The position numbers and the translations under genes were made by a program. Below are positions 57,001 to 64,000 of a stretch of 64,000 nt of DNA, piece by piece. The stretch comes from Xanthostigma xanthostigma (taxonomy: Eukaryota; Arthropoda; Insecta; Raphidioptera; Raphidiidae). Each line of letters opens with the position of its first letter. Position 1 is the stretch's first letter. The DNA lies in NCBI GenBank assembly GCA_963575645.1, contig OY754464.1, positions 70,716,948 through 70,780,947 on the forward strand, written 5' to 3'. A model generated the notes under the pieces. That model searched no databases. It was not told where the DNA came from and saw only the letters and a program-made list of their open reading frames with translations.

Positions 57001-57867
57001 AGCAGCAAAAATAAACAACACTGAATAAAATGAACTATAAAAAAGTGGAAACGAAATTCAAAAAGTACATACCGGCAATTTGACAATGAATTGGATAAAA
57101 TGCGTCCATAAGTAGAGGTTCGGGCAGTTCGGCAAGAAAGCCTTTCAAAACGGATGCACAATCATGTACACTGTATCGGCCACTATCCAACGACAACATT
57201 TTTCCAGCGTTTAGTAAACCTCTAAGTTCTTGTTGTCGAATGAGTGAGCCGGTCCGACGAAAAATGCCTTCCTCGCATAAATCTGTTACAAAATAAACAT
57301 TCGTATGTAACTAATTGAAATACTCATTCTCACAGATGCTCGATTGATGATTTAAGATTAATCTAGTTTCATTTCTTAATATGACATTGAGCTTAAGTTT
57401 CCGACTGGATAAATATCCTTAAAAAATGATCCAGTCCTTTTTGGATGTGGGAACAAACCGATAGACAATACAATTTTGTTTAACTATAGATGAAACAGTA
57501 TTATATGACACTTACTTTCATTCAGAGAAAGATATTCAATTAGTTGGTATACTTGACAGATTCCTTCTTGAGTTAACGGAGCTCCTTCCATAACGCCTTT
57601 ACTTTGACTCTTTGGTTTTTTAGCAAAATGTGCGAAACTCCATTTCTTTAATTTTGACTTTTCATTTGTAGTATCGTTTCTAAAATAATAATGAGTAAAA
57701 ATTATAGTTTTGAAATGTTAGTAAGTTATTCTTTTAAGTACTTACTCGTCAGTGTGCAAATCTAATACAAACGATAAATGCATTCGAACTAATGTTTGGA
57801 ACTGTTCTGGATTATCTCTTCTTAATTTTTCAGCCAAAGCTAAGTTTTTCGATGTATTTGGCGTCAT
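44305..57867 (-). CDS. ARHGAP19: Rho GTPase-activating protein 19-like (whole gene, 6 coding exons)
   Basis: Exons 57867-57746, 57679-57516, 57282-57073, 54315-53576, 47305-46850 and 45096-44305 join in frame to about 827 aa, with GT-AG junctions throughout. RhoGAPs speed GTP hydrolysis by Rho-family GTPases; vertebrate ARHGAP19 acts on RhoA in mitosis. The N-terminus is MTPNTSKNLALAEKLRRDNP. The RhoGAP domain spans about residues 75-250: arginine finger in GIFRRTGS (Arg104), KGFLAELPEPLL (142-153), LLQLLNRVASHEKNKMSADS (201-220). The family's usual Asn in 'MSA-x-N-L-A' is Ser220 here. After the domain, SLPESSKKRKLIKQFNRENG matches the ARHGAP19-specific 'MPESAKKKQLIRQFN' region. The C-terminal 400 residues are polar, Ser/Thr-rich with SP/TP sites and no fold. 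The product is longer than the 494-aa human protein. Introns hold numerous transposons. Confidence 0.95.
45183..45445. mobile_element. Small foldback element with Penelope-type terminal motif, in an ARHGAP19 intron
   Basis: Arms of about 55-60 bp ('attgaccaattttttcagac...' and inverse) enclose 150 bp. Inside the left side, the minus strand reads CTGAAGA...GGACCGAAACGTC (45247-45285), the same CTGAAGA/GAAAC layout as at 36400. Stem II pairing is poor here. Confidence 0.65.
46109..46683. mobile_element. Inverted-repeat MITE in an ARHGAP19 intron
   Basis: Ends 'caatagggttattgaca' (46110) and inverse 'tgtcaataaccctattg' (to 46682). Inside, 46283-46322 is a perfect 17-bp hairpin (GTTTACTGATTGCCTAC). 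No coding capacity. Confidence 0.75.
46850..47305 (-). CDS. ARHGAP19: ARHGAP19-like exon 5
   Basis: 456 nt, phase 0 on both sides. Begins TPDSKHALPKMKLFIEEINC and ends SMSPITRSANRMSKAMQ. Low-complexity, Ser/Asn-rich, with conserved-looking W-S-G-Y-L-T-S-T-P. Confidence 0.88.
47655..48549. mobile_element. hAT element related to the CATAG MITEs, longer form
   Basis: Perfect 8-bp duplications GTATGAGA at 47647-47654 and 48550-48557. Ends CACAGATATAAGAATAGAG and inverse TATAGGGATATAAGAATAGAG share 'agtacgc' and 'agagagagaacgctgcag' with the short copies. The interior has a direct duplication around 'tgttgtattacaatatgaag' (about 47977 and 48166). No transposase was recognised. Confidence 0.85.
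49416..49913. mobile_element. hAT element (TAGTGATGTGCCGGAT family), copy 2
   Basis: Perfect 8-bp duplications ATCTGTAG at 49408-49415 and 49914-49921. Ends TAGTGATGTGCCGG and CCGGCACATCACTA. Subterminal 'atccgcggatacggat' repeats. The interior contains an inverted repeat 'attgcacatcgacctttgga' (49534) with its inverse near 49645. Confidence 0.92.
50678..53210. mobile_element. 2.5 kb near-perfect palindrome with internal tandem units (foldback element)
   Basis: The left arm 50678-51870 and right arm 52000-53210 (about 1.2 kb each) are almost identical inverse copies, with a spacer of about 130 bp. Outer ends GCAAACTAACATGTAG and inverse. Equivalent 62-codon ORFs in the two arms (51439-51627 + and 52261-52449 -) differ by one residue. 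Next to the spacer each arm has three to four direct units of about 180 bp ('gtttagaagaa', 'gaaaaagacaaagacag', 'ctttgacaaaataccgtcgt'). Long inverted arms made of tandem subunits are the FB-type organisation. No target duplication was found. A transcript through it would form a very long hairpin. Confidence 0.92.
53576..54315 (-). CDS. ARHGAP19: ARHGAP19-like exon 4 (end of RhoGAP domain)
   Basis: Contains LLQLLNRVASHEKNKMSADS and LATLFTPHLICPRKLSPEAL, then the post-domain block SLPESSKKRKLIKQFNRENG. Donor 'gtaagt' follows ISAN; without splicing the frame would read on for 23 codons to a stop at 53504. Confidence 0.95.
54473..55672. mobile_element. TTAA-flanked inverted-repeat element (piggyBac-like target) hosting repeat family A
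   Basis: TTAA at 54469-54472 and 55673-55676. Ends GGGGTTACGCCACCTTG and inverse CAAGGTGGCCTAACCCC (one base different). The interior contains the family A block (54722-54852, minus) and 'acgttatcacgtaaaac' (55245-55261), so an older element appears to have received a family A insertion. No transposase. Confidence 0.75.
55780..56112. mobile_element. Inverted-repeat MITE, GC-richer than surroundings
   Basis: 'ttaaagccggtcatacacag' at 55779 and the diverged inverse ending 'cgtgtacggccggcctaac' at 56112. Many internal 'gactgct'/'agcagtc' and 'gtcgaaac' motifs on both strands. Confidence 0.65.
56395..56890 (+). mobile_element. pogo/Tigger-type Tc1-mariner element, internally deleted
   Basis: TA dinucleotides flank CAGTGTAACCTCTTTATAAC on the left and its near-perfect inverse on the right, as in pogo/Tigger elements (CAGT.. 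ends, TA target). Subterminal 'cgttataacgaaaaactc' copies lie on both sides. It retains the end of a transposase ORF at 56581-56685. Confidence 0.88.
56581..56685 (+). pseudogene. pogo/Tigger transposase C-terminal remnant
   Basis: Reads EDDSESSLTIQQVLDAAKLI followed by EKCLLFNEDDSTTS and a stop. Acidic tail plus a helix of this kind closes many Tigger/jerky-like transposases. The DDE core is missing. Confidence 0.65.
57073..57282 (-). CDS. ARHGAP19: ARHGAP19-like exon 3 (arginine finger)
   Basis: Contains EEGIFRRTGSLIRQQELRGL and LKGFLAELPEPLLMDAFYPI. The Arg finger is Arg104 (FRRTG). Confidence 0.96.
57516..57679 (-). CDS. ARHGAP19: ARHGAP19-like exon 2
   Basis: Encodes KKWSFAHFAKKPKSQ and then GAPLTQEGICQVYQLIEYLS, the entrance of the RhoGAP domain (ARHGAP19 has 'GVPLTEEGI..QVYQLIEYL'). 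Confidence 0.95.
57746..57867 (-). CDS. ARHGAP19: ARHGAP19-like exon 1
   Basis: Starts at the ATG read from 57867. The codon before the donor is split after two bases (DE|). Ends ...MHLSFVLDLHTDE. Confidence 0.93.
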
Positions 57868-58794
57868 TTTTACTTTTAACAACAGTTTAAGTAAGTTTAA
57901 AAGTAAAACAAAATCTTAAACTGTCACACGTTCCGCACAAACACAAATATTTAATTTAGAACCGTTATATTTTATATGAATATATTTGGCCACGATGATA
58001 GACACAGCATATATATCTAAATATTTTAATGTCATTATATCCTTCAGTCATAAATATATATTAAATTTATAATTTCCAAACACCTTTTTAAACACCATTA
58101 TATTCTAATTAAAATTAAAACTACGGTTATGAACCATTGATGCCTACTACTTGACTTGAGTGAATTGTAACTATAGACAATAAATACTACACAAGAAGGA
58201 TATACAATATACTATCATAGATATACTCAATGTCCAGTTTACACGACACTTTTTAATTTTCTTTACAGAAGAAGACCGGTCCAGAGAACAGGGTTGATCC
58301 CTAGCTCTTTTATTAAATTGTATTAAATTATGTATTTCGTTGCCGATTTTCATAACTTTGATACATAGGTAAAGTGTGATGTAAATCACTTCACAATATA
58401 TAAAGTAAAGTTTCTCGCGTGCGTTAGTCTATGTACCCGCTTAAACACGGAAGTTAGAACGGTTTGAATCAAGTTTGAATGCATTTTTTACCATTCGATA
58501 ATGTCTGCCCTGATTTTGCTCGGATGCAAACCGAATTTAATATTAGTGTAGGTTGCATTTTCCCTAAATAGGTACTAATTGTAATTCCTTATTGTTTTTG
58601 ATGTGAATCATTTAATGGCGCCTTTGGTTGGAGGTAAAACCGTGCAATTGGCGCGACACTTTTATAGGACGACGTTTTATGAGAGGACATTGTGTTTTTA
58701 GTAACGCTTGCTATGTGTGTGCGTTGTATCCATGGCTTTAGTTGAATGAGATATCTAGATAACAGGGCTAATTATTTAGATTTATATTTATAAT
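57868..58794. promoter_or_regulatory. Region upstream of the ARHGAP19-like start codon
   Basis: Expected to contain the 5' UTR and promoter of the minus-strand gene. No TATA box or initiator could be defined with confidence, and no other gene is seen. Confidence 0.35.
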
Positions 58795-58960
58795 ATAAAT
58801 TCTCAAACCAATTTTAGAAATTTTTTTTCAAGAATATTTCTAAATTTTATTTTTTAGTCAAGTATTCCTACTATTTTTTCCATTATTATGATCGGGGGGG
58901 GGGGGGGGAATTACCCCCTTTACCCCCCTATCTACATCCTCGAATTTAGTTAGTATTATT
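58795..58960. mobile_element. Partial, inverted copy of the hAT MITE at 62785-63058, with a G15 run
   Basis: 'tttctaaattttatttttta' and 'attattatgatc' match the inverse of 62850-62940. A run of 15 G (58894-58908) is followed by 'aattacccccttt' and 'ctatctac', mirroring the C-run in the other copy. The outer end is not clear. Confidence 0.65.
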
Positions 58961-59798
58961 TCGTTAAATGACAGCCCGTGACGCTTGCTTTTTGTATGCG
59001 TTGGATTATAACTTGGCTTTTGTTAAAGGCGACAATTAGATGACAGGGCAAAATTTAGTCACAGGGCTATGTTTAGTTACTAGAATTTCGTTAGTTGACA
59101 GAGCGAAATTTAGTTACTAGAATTCGCTTAATTTTTGTTTCACATCTGCTAGACGTCCCACGGTGGCTCACATTTTTTTTCCAAAATTATACATTTTATT
59201 TGCTAACTATATATTTTTTACTTTTTACATCTCACCACCTCTTAGTGCCGCTGCGCTGTCGTGATATTTTGCTTTATTGCTTTAAAAAATAAAAACAAAA
59301 AAAAACGTACATAAAACAACAAATTTTATTTTTTCATAACAGAATGCAATGTTGGTTTACAGATTATTACTATACACTTACAATAAAATTATGAAATACT
59401 GTTTATTTTTTCAAACGTTATGGTAAATACCTAAACATTTGTATATTTGGTGTTTTTCACAATATTTAAAAAATTTATAAGATTTTATTTTTTTTTTCAA
59501 GTTTCTCGATGTAAGCAAATAAATTCTAATCTTTAACGATTCCTAAATGATAAATAAAATTTTATTTTAATTCTGTGCAAATCTTTTCACTCGAATTTTC
59601 AGATTTATAAATTTGAGAAATTTTATTTGGTAGAAATGTTTTAAATCAAAAATTATGTTTAGCATAGTATTCTCTTCATTCCATTTCTGGATTTGTGCAC
59701 AGAAATGTCGATTGGTCTAATTTACATATTATATATTAATAATAATTATCACTGAAATTTTGAACTACAAATCATTCAAATTGTTGAAATAATAGCAC
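58961..59798. other. Region downstream of the takeout gene
   Basis: AT-rich. It should hold the minus-strand 3' UTR of the takeout gene. Reverse-complement poly(A) signals (TTTATT) occur at several points, for example near 59325 and 59622. No other gene. Confidence 0.5.
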
Positions 59799-59950
59799 TC
59801 AAGGCAAAATGAAATCGTCATATTTAATTTTGTTGGTAAAACCTTCAACAATAGCGGTGATGAGTGTGCTAACAGATTGAGCTATGGCTGGTCCAAGATC
59901 TTTAACGACATCTTCCCAGTTATTGTTCAAGAACTCGTTCATTTCTCGAC
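59799..59950 (-). CDS. takeout-like last exon
   Basis: Acceptor 'tgattacag'. 152 nt ending VEGFTNKIKYDDFILP and TGA. The unspliced frame upstream (to 60245) belongs to a hAT insertion and is not coding. Confidence 0.94.
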
Positions 59951-62900
59951 CTGTAATCACATGAAAACCTTTCTTAGTTCTGCGATTCTTCATATCAACA
60001 TCATAGATACCTATATATATATATATTAATACATAGTGGATGCCTATCCATGAGCATTGTGCGGAATGGTTCCAACTAGAAGCCATTTTGTATGTGGAAT
60101 ACGCCGTAAAAAGCGCGCGGTATTCAAAAAGATTAAATATTCTATAATATGATGTTAATGGAAAAACAATAAAACTCTTAGTAAACAATGATATTTCGCT
60201 CCAAAACCTATATTGAAACGTTTCAAAAATTACAAAACTGAGCATAAATAATATAATATAACTGTTTCTATTTATATTTCCATGTGTATATATTTGACGT
60301 ATCCTCCATACTCTGTATGCATTTTAAGGACATAAATAAAATGAAATGAAATGAAATGAAATATAAAAGCTTAGAACATTTTACATTGTCAGATTGGCGT
60401 CAATGCTTGTCAACCTTGATGCCAATATAACAATGTAAAATGTTCTAAGCTTTTACATTGTATTTATGCTCAATTTTGTAATTTTTAAAACGTTTCAGTA
60501 TAAAAATAGGTTTTGGAGCGAAATATCACTGTTTACTGTGAGTTTTGTTGTTTTTCTCAATAAATCATATTATAAAATAATGAATATTTTTAAATATCGC
60601 GCGTTTTTTATGGGGTTTTCCACGTACAAAATGGCTTCTAAAAGGTACAGGAGGGGCTAGTGTAAGCGCAATTTATTAAATATAGGTATATATCTATGAT
60701 CAACATACGTGCTGATTACAAATATAGTTGTCGCTTCTCGCCGCTGTATGCCAATTGGCAGCACAGTTGCCTCAGCCAACTGGCTTTGCCAATTGAAAAT
60801 AAATAAATAAACGAAAAACAAATTAAAACAAGCTTTTATTAGTTGTTAACAAAAATGAACTAAAAAGTTAAAAATGAGATTATTCCGATTGGAAATAAGC
60901 CGTTTTATACGTAACTTATTTAATTGTTTATATTAAATAAAAATAAATTTAATATTCTTACCTAAATTTTCGTCTCCATTGAACAAATTATCGAATTTGA
61001 ATGTAGCTTTGGTGGTTTCGAAGTTAAGGTCATGTTTAGAAATTTTAATGAAGTCTTCGCCATCCTTAGGGATAAGATCGTAGTCCAAAGTGTAAGTGTA
61101 TACACCATTAGCTAAACAAGAAAAAAAGAAACTGTGTATTTTACATTACACACTACTGAAGTAAAGCCGGTATAATTGTAAAACAACAACAAAGAAGTAA
61201 TAACGGCACCGACGGCCGGGATCGAACCTACGACCTTTAGGGCTATATTTCACTGGGACACCATGGCGGCGCAACCAGTCGCCGCTACCAACAAAATGTA
61301 TACAGCTCTATAGAGAGTTACTCACCTGGTGTCAGTTTGGTTGCGCAACCAATTTGGCGGAGCGACCAGCTCAGACATCATGCACAGAATATATTGGTCG
61401 CGCCACCAGGCTGGTCGCGCCACCACGAATTACTATAGCGCTGTATGGTGTCTCACTCACTCGGCCGCCAGTCCAGCCGCAACACTTGTGAACTGTTGAG
61501 TTTTGTTTGTTAATTGCAGTATGATGGAATTTCGATACAGAAAGGTTTATTGTCAAAATTCAAAGTAGACCATCAATTTGGGATAATTCCTCATCAGATT
61601 ATTCCAAAAGAGATTTGAAAAAGAAATGTTGGGAGGAAGTTGTAGATTTGTTTGGAACACACGAGCAAATCGTTGAGCAAAATAGAGCTTAATGAATTAG
61701 GTCCATTTTTAATAATAATAATAATAATTTTTATTGTCATCAAGAAATACATGACGTGTCACGGGAATACAGATTAACTACATAGATAAAAGGTTCATAA
61801 GTAAAAAAAGTAAACATAAATTAAATGCATTTGATACTGTGGCCGCAGGGTGTGGCGACTCTGGTGTCCGTATGGTGTCTAGTTTGGTAGCTTACGGACA
61901 CCACGGTGGCGCGACTAGTTGCGCCGCCATGGTGTCCCAGTGAAATATAGCCCTTAAGGTTACGAGGCAAGCATTCTATCTTGCCCGCCACCTTAGCTTA
62001 ATGTTCTACCGCCGGTTTTCAACGGTATACGCAAATTGCGACATGTTCGTTACATTTTCATTCTTGCTAGAATGAATAATTTTACCTTACCGTGCCAAAG
62101 GAAGTTTTACTCAAAATGTTTTAATTTATTTATATTAAACTGCGTTCCTGCCAAATATATTAAAATTACAATTAAGGCTTCTTGAATTGTCGAGCGTCTA
62201 TAATTACTCTACAAACTATCTATATATCGTCGTTGGTTCTGTAATAGCTCTTATGTGGATTATTGGCAGATTTTACGTTTTTTAAATGAAAAGATTCAGG
62301 AAACGGAGCTCTATACACTAGTAATACCTCCAAATTAATTTTACAGTAACCAACAAGGGGAAGTAACTCTTATGACGTGAAAAGTTGTATCAAATAATTC
62401 CTCCCATGTGCCAATAAATCCGAAATTAACGTTAAATATTTTTTAAGAAAATACTTCGTCTTAATTAAACACGTATAGTGAAGATAAGTATGAATTAGTA
62501 ATATACATCTGATATTGCTAGTTCTGACCATTCATTGCTGAAATAACCACTTTTTGGCCTTTCCATAAATTTTACTTTTTGCACATAAGAGGTATTACAG
62601 AACCAACGACGATATTCATTGATGGTCTAAATTTCAACGATATATAAAATGTATTCACAAAGCTAGTTACGTAATTTTTGAGAAATTTGTTTTGCATACT
62701 CCACTTAGTGGAATGCGCTTTTTATATCGGTTGCGCTAGAGCTGAGTTTCGCTCTCACCAGTATTATTATAGGTATCATTTACCCAAGGGCGTAGATAGG
62801 GGGGGAGGAGTAAAGGGGGTAATTACCCCCCCCCCAGGATCATAATAATACAAAAATAAAACTGAATAATACGAATACCTGGCAAAAAAATAAAATTTAG

Positions 62901-63260
62901 AAATACTTCTTGAAAAAAAATTTGTAAAATTGGTTTGGGAATTAATATTTTGCTTGACACCTTCCTTCGTGAGTATTCTTGTTTGATATTAATAAAACTT
63001 AAAAAAAATATTGATTTTTTTGCTTTATTCCTCCAGAAAAAAAATATCTACGCCCTTGCATTTATCAAATTTTTTAAATGTAAATCCTATTTAATATGTA
63101 GTAAAAATAATAACAAAATTACTTACCGACGGTAATATGGCAGGGCCCATTACCAGTTATGGGCAAAATTAAAATTCTTCCTGAAATATCGTAGGTAGCA
63201 TCTAAAACCAACATTGGAATCTCAACGGTGAAAATCATATGTTTATTGGCAAGATCAACA
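59799..63260 (-). CDS. takeout/JHBP-family protein, 3' part of gene (3 exons seen, 5' end beyond window)
   Basis: Exons 63260-63127, 61111-60962 and 59950-59799 join in frame (GT-AG) to about 145 C-terminal residues of a haemolymph juvenile-hormone-binding-protein/takeout family member, normally around 240-250 aa. These secreted lipid-binding proteins of insects carry small hydrophobic ligands and affect feeding, circadian output and behaviour. Seen: VDLANKHMIFTVEIPMLVLD, DATYDISGRILILPITGNGP, then NGVYTYTLDYDLI, FKFDNLFNGDENLG and REMNEFLNNNWEDVVKDLGP with AIAQSVSTLI. The tail (LFNGD-x-x-LG...MN-x-FLN-x-NW-x-(D/E)-V-x-x-(D/E)-LGP) is the family signature. The signal peptide and the N-terminal disulfide Cys pair lie outside the window. 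Which takeout paralog it is cannot be told. Confidence 0.93.
60282..60365 (+). mobile_element. LINE-like 3' tail with (GAAAT)n
   Basis: 'gtatgcattttaaggacata' followed by 'aataaaat' and a (GAAAT)n run at 60340-60362, a typical 3' end of a non-LTR retrotransposon. Located between the arms of the hAT element, so it inserted later. Confidence 0.55.
60366..60463. repeat. Internal palindrome of the hAT element
   Basis: 'aagcttagaacattttacat' and its inverse (to about 60455) form a nearly perfect hairpin with a loop around 'cgtcaatgcttgtcaacctt'. Confidence 0.7.
60962..61111 (-). CDS. takeout-like exon (penultimate)
   Basis: 150 nt. Acceptor 'cttgtttag', donor 'gtaaga'. Ends FDNLFNGDENL plus one base of the Gly codon. 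Confidence 0.94.
   Translation of the reverse strand, partial: LMVYTLTLWTTILSLRMAKTSLKFLNMTLTSKPPKLHSNSIICSMETKI
61531..61692 (+). pseudogene. MADF-domain (Harbinger accessory protein) fragment
   Basis: In frame to the stop at 61690-61692: FDTERFIVKIQSRPSIWDNS, SSDYSKRDLKKKCWEEVVDL, FGTH. This is the first half of a MADF domain (x-F-I-x-x-(V/I)-x-x-x-P-x-(I/L)-W-(D/N)...Y-x-x-(R/K)-x-x-x-x-x-x-W-x-x-(V/I)). The upstream Met is in another frame ('atgatggaatttcgat'), consistent with a 1-base change, and an acceptor-like 'taattgcag' precedes it. Confidence 0.75.
61708..61800 (-). mobile_element. LINE-like 3' tail with (TTA)n
   Basis: On the minus strand 'cccgtgacacgtcatgtatt' then 'tcttgatgacaataaaaa' and (TTA)n ending near 61708, inside the Harbinger element. 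Only the tail is seen. Confidence 0.5.
62225..62614. mobile_element. Inverted-repeat MITE in a takeout intron
   Basis: 'tatcgtcgttggttctgtaa' at 62225 and its inverse ending at 62614, followed inward by 'ctcttatgtg' and inverse 'cacataagag'. No coding region. Confidence 0.75.
62785..63058. mobile_element. hAT MITE (CAAGGGCGTAGATA ends) next to a takeout exon
   Basis: Ends CAAGGGCGTAGATA and inverse TATCTACGCCCTTG. 8-bp duplications CATTTACC (62777-62784) and CATTTATC (63059-63066) differ at one base. It has GGGGGG and CCCCCCCCC runs. The right end is about 60 bp from the donor site of the takeout exon 63127-63260. Confidence 0.85.
63127..63260 (-). CDS. takeout-like exon (internal)
   Basis: 134 nt. 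Acceptor 'tttttctag', donor 'gtaagt'. Enters in phase with one leading base. Encodes the mid-domain beta strands (EIPMLVLDATYDISGRILIL). Confidence 0.92.
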
Positions 63261-64000
63261 CTAGAAAAAACATAACAAAAGAACAGTAATTAATAACACT
63301 GTTATCGGAAGATAACACTTATAAAAAAATACAAATTACCGTTGTTATCATATGTATACCTATCATTTGTTTACATTAGTTAGCAAGTGGAGATAGAATA
63401 GGATGAAATGATGCCAAGAAAAATAGTTTTTTTTTGTTTTTCATGGGGGTTTTAAGTTTATTTTTATAACAAAAAGTAATATTTGTTGTCAGTAACAAAC
63501 TGTTATTTTCTAAGAGTTATTGATATTTAATACGTTATTTTCAAATAACAAGAACAGTTAATTTTTGTTCATCACTATTATTCTTTTTACTTTCCAATAA
63601 AACAGAACAAAGATTGAAATGTCAAAAGAAAAAAATTAAGCGAAGCATACTAGTTAAGAGAGAAATCGTCTAAAAACGTCTCAAATATTTTCTCTACCTA
63701 TTTGTGAAAATAGCATGAAACTTGGTTGAATATAATTTTCGTGTTTAGCGTTCAGACAGACAGACAGACGTTGCCTTTTATATACCGCAAGTTCCAAATG
63801 TACCAAACGAGTAACGAATAACATTTTTGAAGTAAAACTTCTTTAGGCGCGACTTGAGAGTAACTCGATTTTTTTTTCGGATAAAGTAGTTTCCGCTATT
63901 TAAAGGCTTTGGACTGACATATGGCGGAACGAAAGTTGAAACCTAGCTACGGATGCAAATCAATTTTGTGATCTGTTTCTCCACTATTTAAAGGCATCGA
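63261..64000 (-). other. takeout upstream intron, cut by the window edge
   Basis: No further takeout exon was found before 64000. It contains a (CAGA)n run at about 63753-63770, and from 63829 the left end of another TGAAGTAAAACTTCTTTA element (compare 19715-20313) that continues past the edge. Confidence 0.6.
63829..64000. mobile_element. MITE with TGAAGTAAAACTTCTTTA end, cut by the window edge
   Basis: The 18-bp terminal sequence is identical to that at 19715, followed by 'ggcgcgacttgagagtaac', similar to the tandem unit of that element. The right end is not in the window. Confidence 0.65.

Larger units (their letters stand above)
54316..57072 (-). other. ARHGAP19 intron 3, 2.8 kb, transposon-filled
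   Basis: Contains the TTAA-flanked element (54473-55672), an inverted-repeat element (55780-56112) and a pogo/Tigger element (56395-56890). No additional exon seen. Confidence 0.7.
60002..60698. mobile_element. hAT element in the last takeout intron, with a LINE tail inserted between its arms
   Basis: Perfect 8-bp duplications ATCAACAT at 59994-60001 and 60699-60706. Ends CATAGATACC and inverse (..TATATCTATG). Long inverted arms (about 60073-60246 with 60466-60646) contain 'caaaacctatattgaaacgt'-type sequence. The left end is only about 40 bp from the last-exon acceptor. Confidence 0.92.
61240..61953 (+). mobile_element. PIF/Harbinger element with TTA duplication and a MADF remnant, in a takeout intron
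   Basis: TTA at 61237-61239 and 61954-61956. Perfect 23-bp terminal inverted repeats starting GGGCTATATTTCACTGGGAC. Subterminal 'gtcgcgccacca'/'tggcgcgac' repeats on both sides. It carries a MADF-like fragment at 61531-61692 and a LINE tail at about 61708-61800, so it is a decayed non-autonomous copy. Confidence 0.92.
61206..62000 (-). pseudogene. tRNA-derived SINE head split by a Harbinger element
   Basis: If the element 61240-61953 and one TTA are removed, the minus strand reads across 62000-61957 and 61239-61206 as a tRNA-like unit. It has an A-box-like 'taaggtggcgggcaagatag', then 'gcttgcctcgtaacctt', and the B box GGTTCGATCCC. It is tRNA-derived but poorly paired, so a SINE head or pseudogene rather than a tRNA. 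Confidence 0.6.

Noticed and set aside
59951..60245. N-terminal extension of the 148-codon takeout ORF
   Set aside because: It reads through the intron acceptor into a hAT element; the true exon starts after the 'tgattacag' acceptor at 59950.

Overview
This is a 64 kb stretch of an AT-rich, repeat-saturated insect nuclear genome. The insect assignment rests on a takeout/JHBP-family gene (an arthropod family), on GT-AG spliced animal genes, and on an insect-style load of Helitrons, hAT/Harbinger MITEs, LINE tails ending in short tandem repeats and a Penelope-like element. Scattered TAGGTACCTA-like and 'AAGTCGGTT' motifs recall Lepidoptera or Hemiptera, but the order cannot be fixed from the sequence alone.

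Three host genes can be supported, all in the right-hand third. (1) LSM1 (+, 42183-42759), three exons, complete, 135 aa: the Sm-like subunit specific to the cytoplasmic Lsm1-7 mRNA-decay ring. (2) An ARHGAP19-type RhoGAP (-, 57867-44305), six coding exons, complete, about 827 aa. It is convergent with LSM1, and its introns are packed with transposon remnants, including a 2.5 kb near-perfect palindrome. (3) The 3' part of a takeout/JHBP gene (-, 63260-59799), three exons, with the 5' end beyond the right edge of the window. Two further exon-like pieces (18690-18866 and 43348-43470) look coding but could not be assigned.

The left two-thirds (1-42 kb) has no recognisable intact host gene. It is a layered transposon graveyard that can be read element by element from target-site duplications (TSDs): hAT elements with 8-bp TSDs (2098-3127, 18874-19582, 22325-22532, 24581-24809, 26892-28045; also 47655-48549, 49416-49913, 60002-60698 and 62785-63058 to the right); PIF/Harbinger elements flanked by TTA (30841-31685, 61240-61953); a TTAA-flanked element (54473-55672); a TA-flanked pogo/Tigger element (56395-56890); a Helitron caught inside one arm of a foldback element at an A|T site (6184-6848 inside 5155-7097); LINE fragments; and a Penelope-like element with a GIY-YIG endonuclease domain (35012-35726) and a hammerhead-like motif downstream. 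Several long foldback palindromes (5155-7097, 21764-22248, 32480-33704, 50678-53210) are the most striking structures.

No new multi-gene system is visible. The most interesting points are the 2.5 kb intronic palindrome as a possible hairpin-siRNA source, the loss of the usual catalytic-site Asn in the RhoGAP domain, an LSM1 3' UTR that must be built from a MITE, the Helitron-in-foldback 'before/after' site, hammerhead-core-like motifs in three places, and decayed hAT/Harbinger/pogo elements that keep one recognisable piece of transposase or accessory protein.
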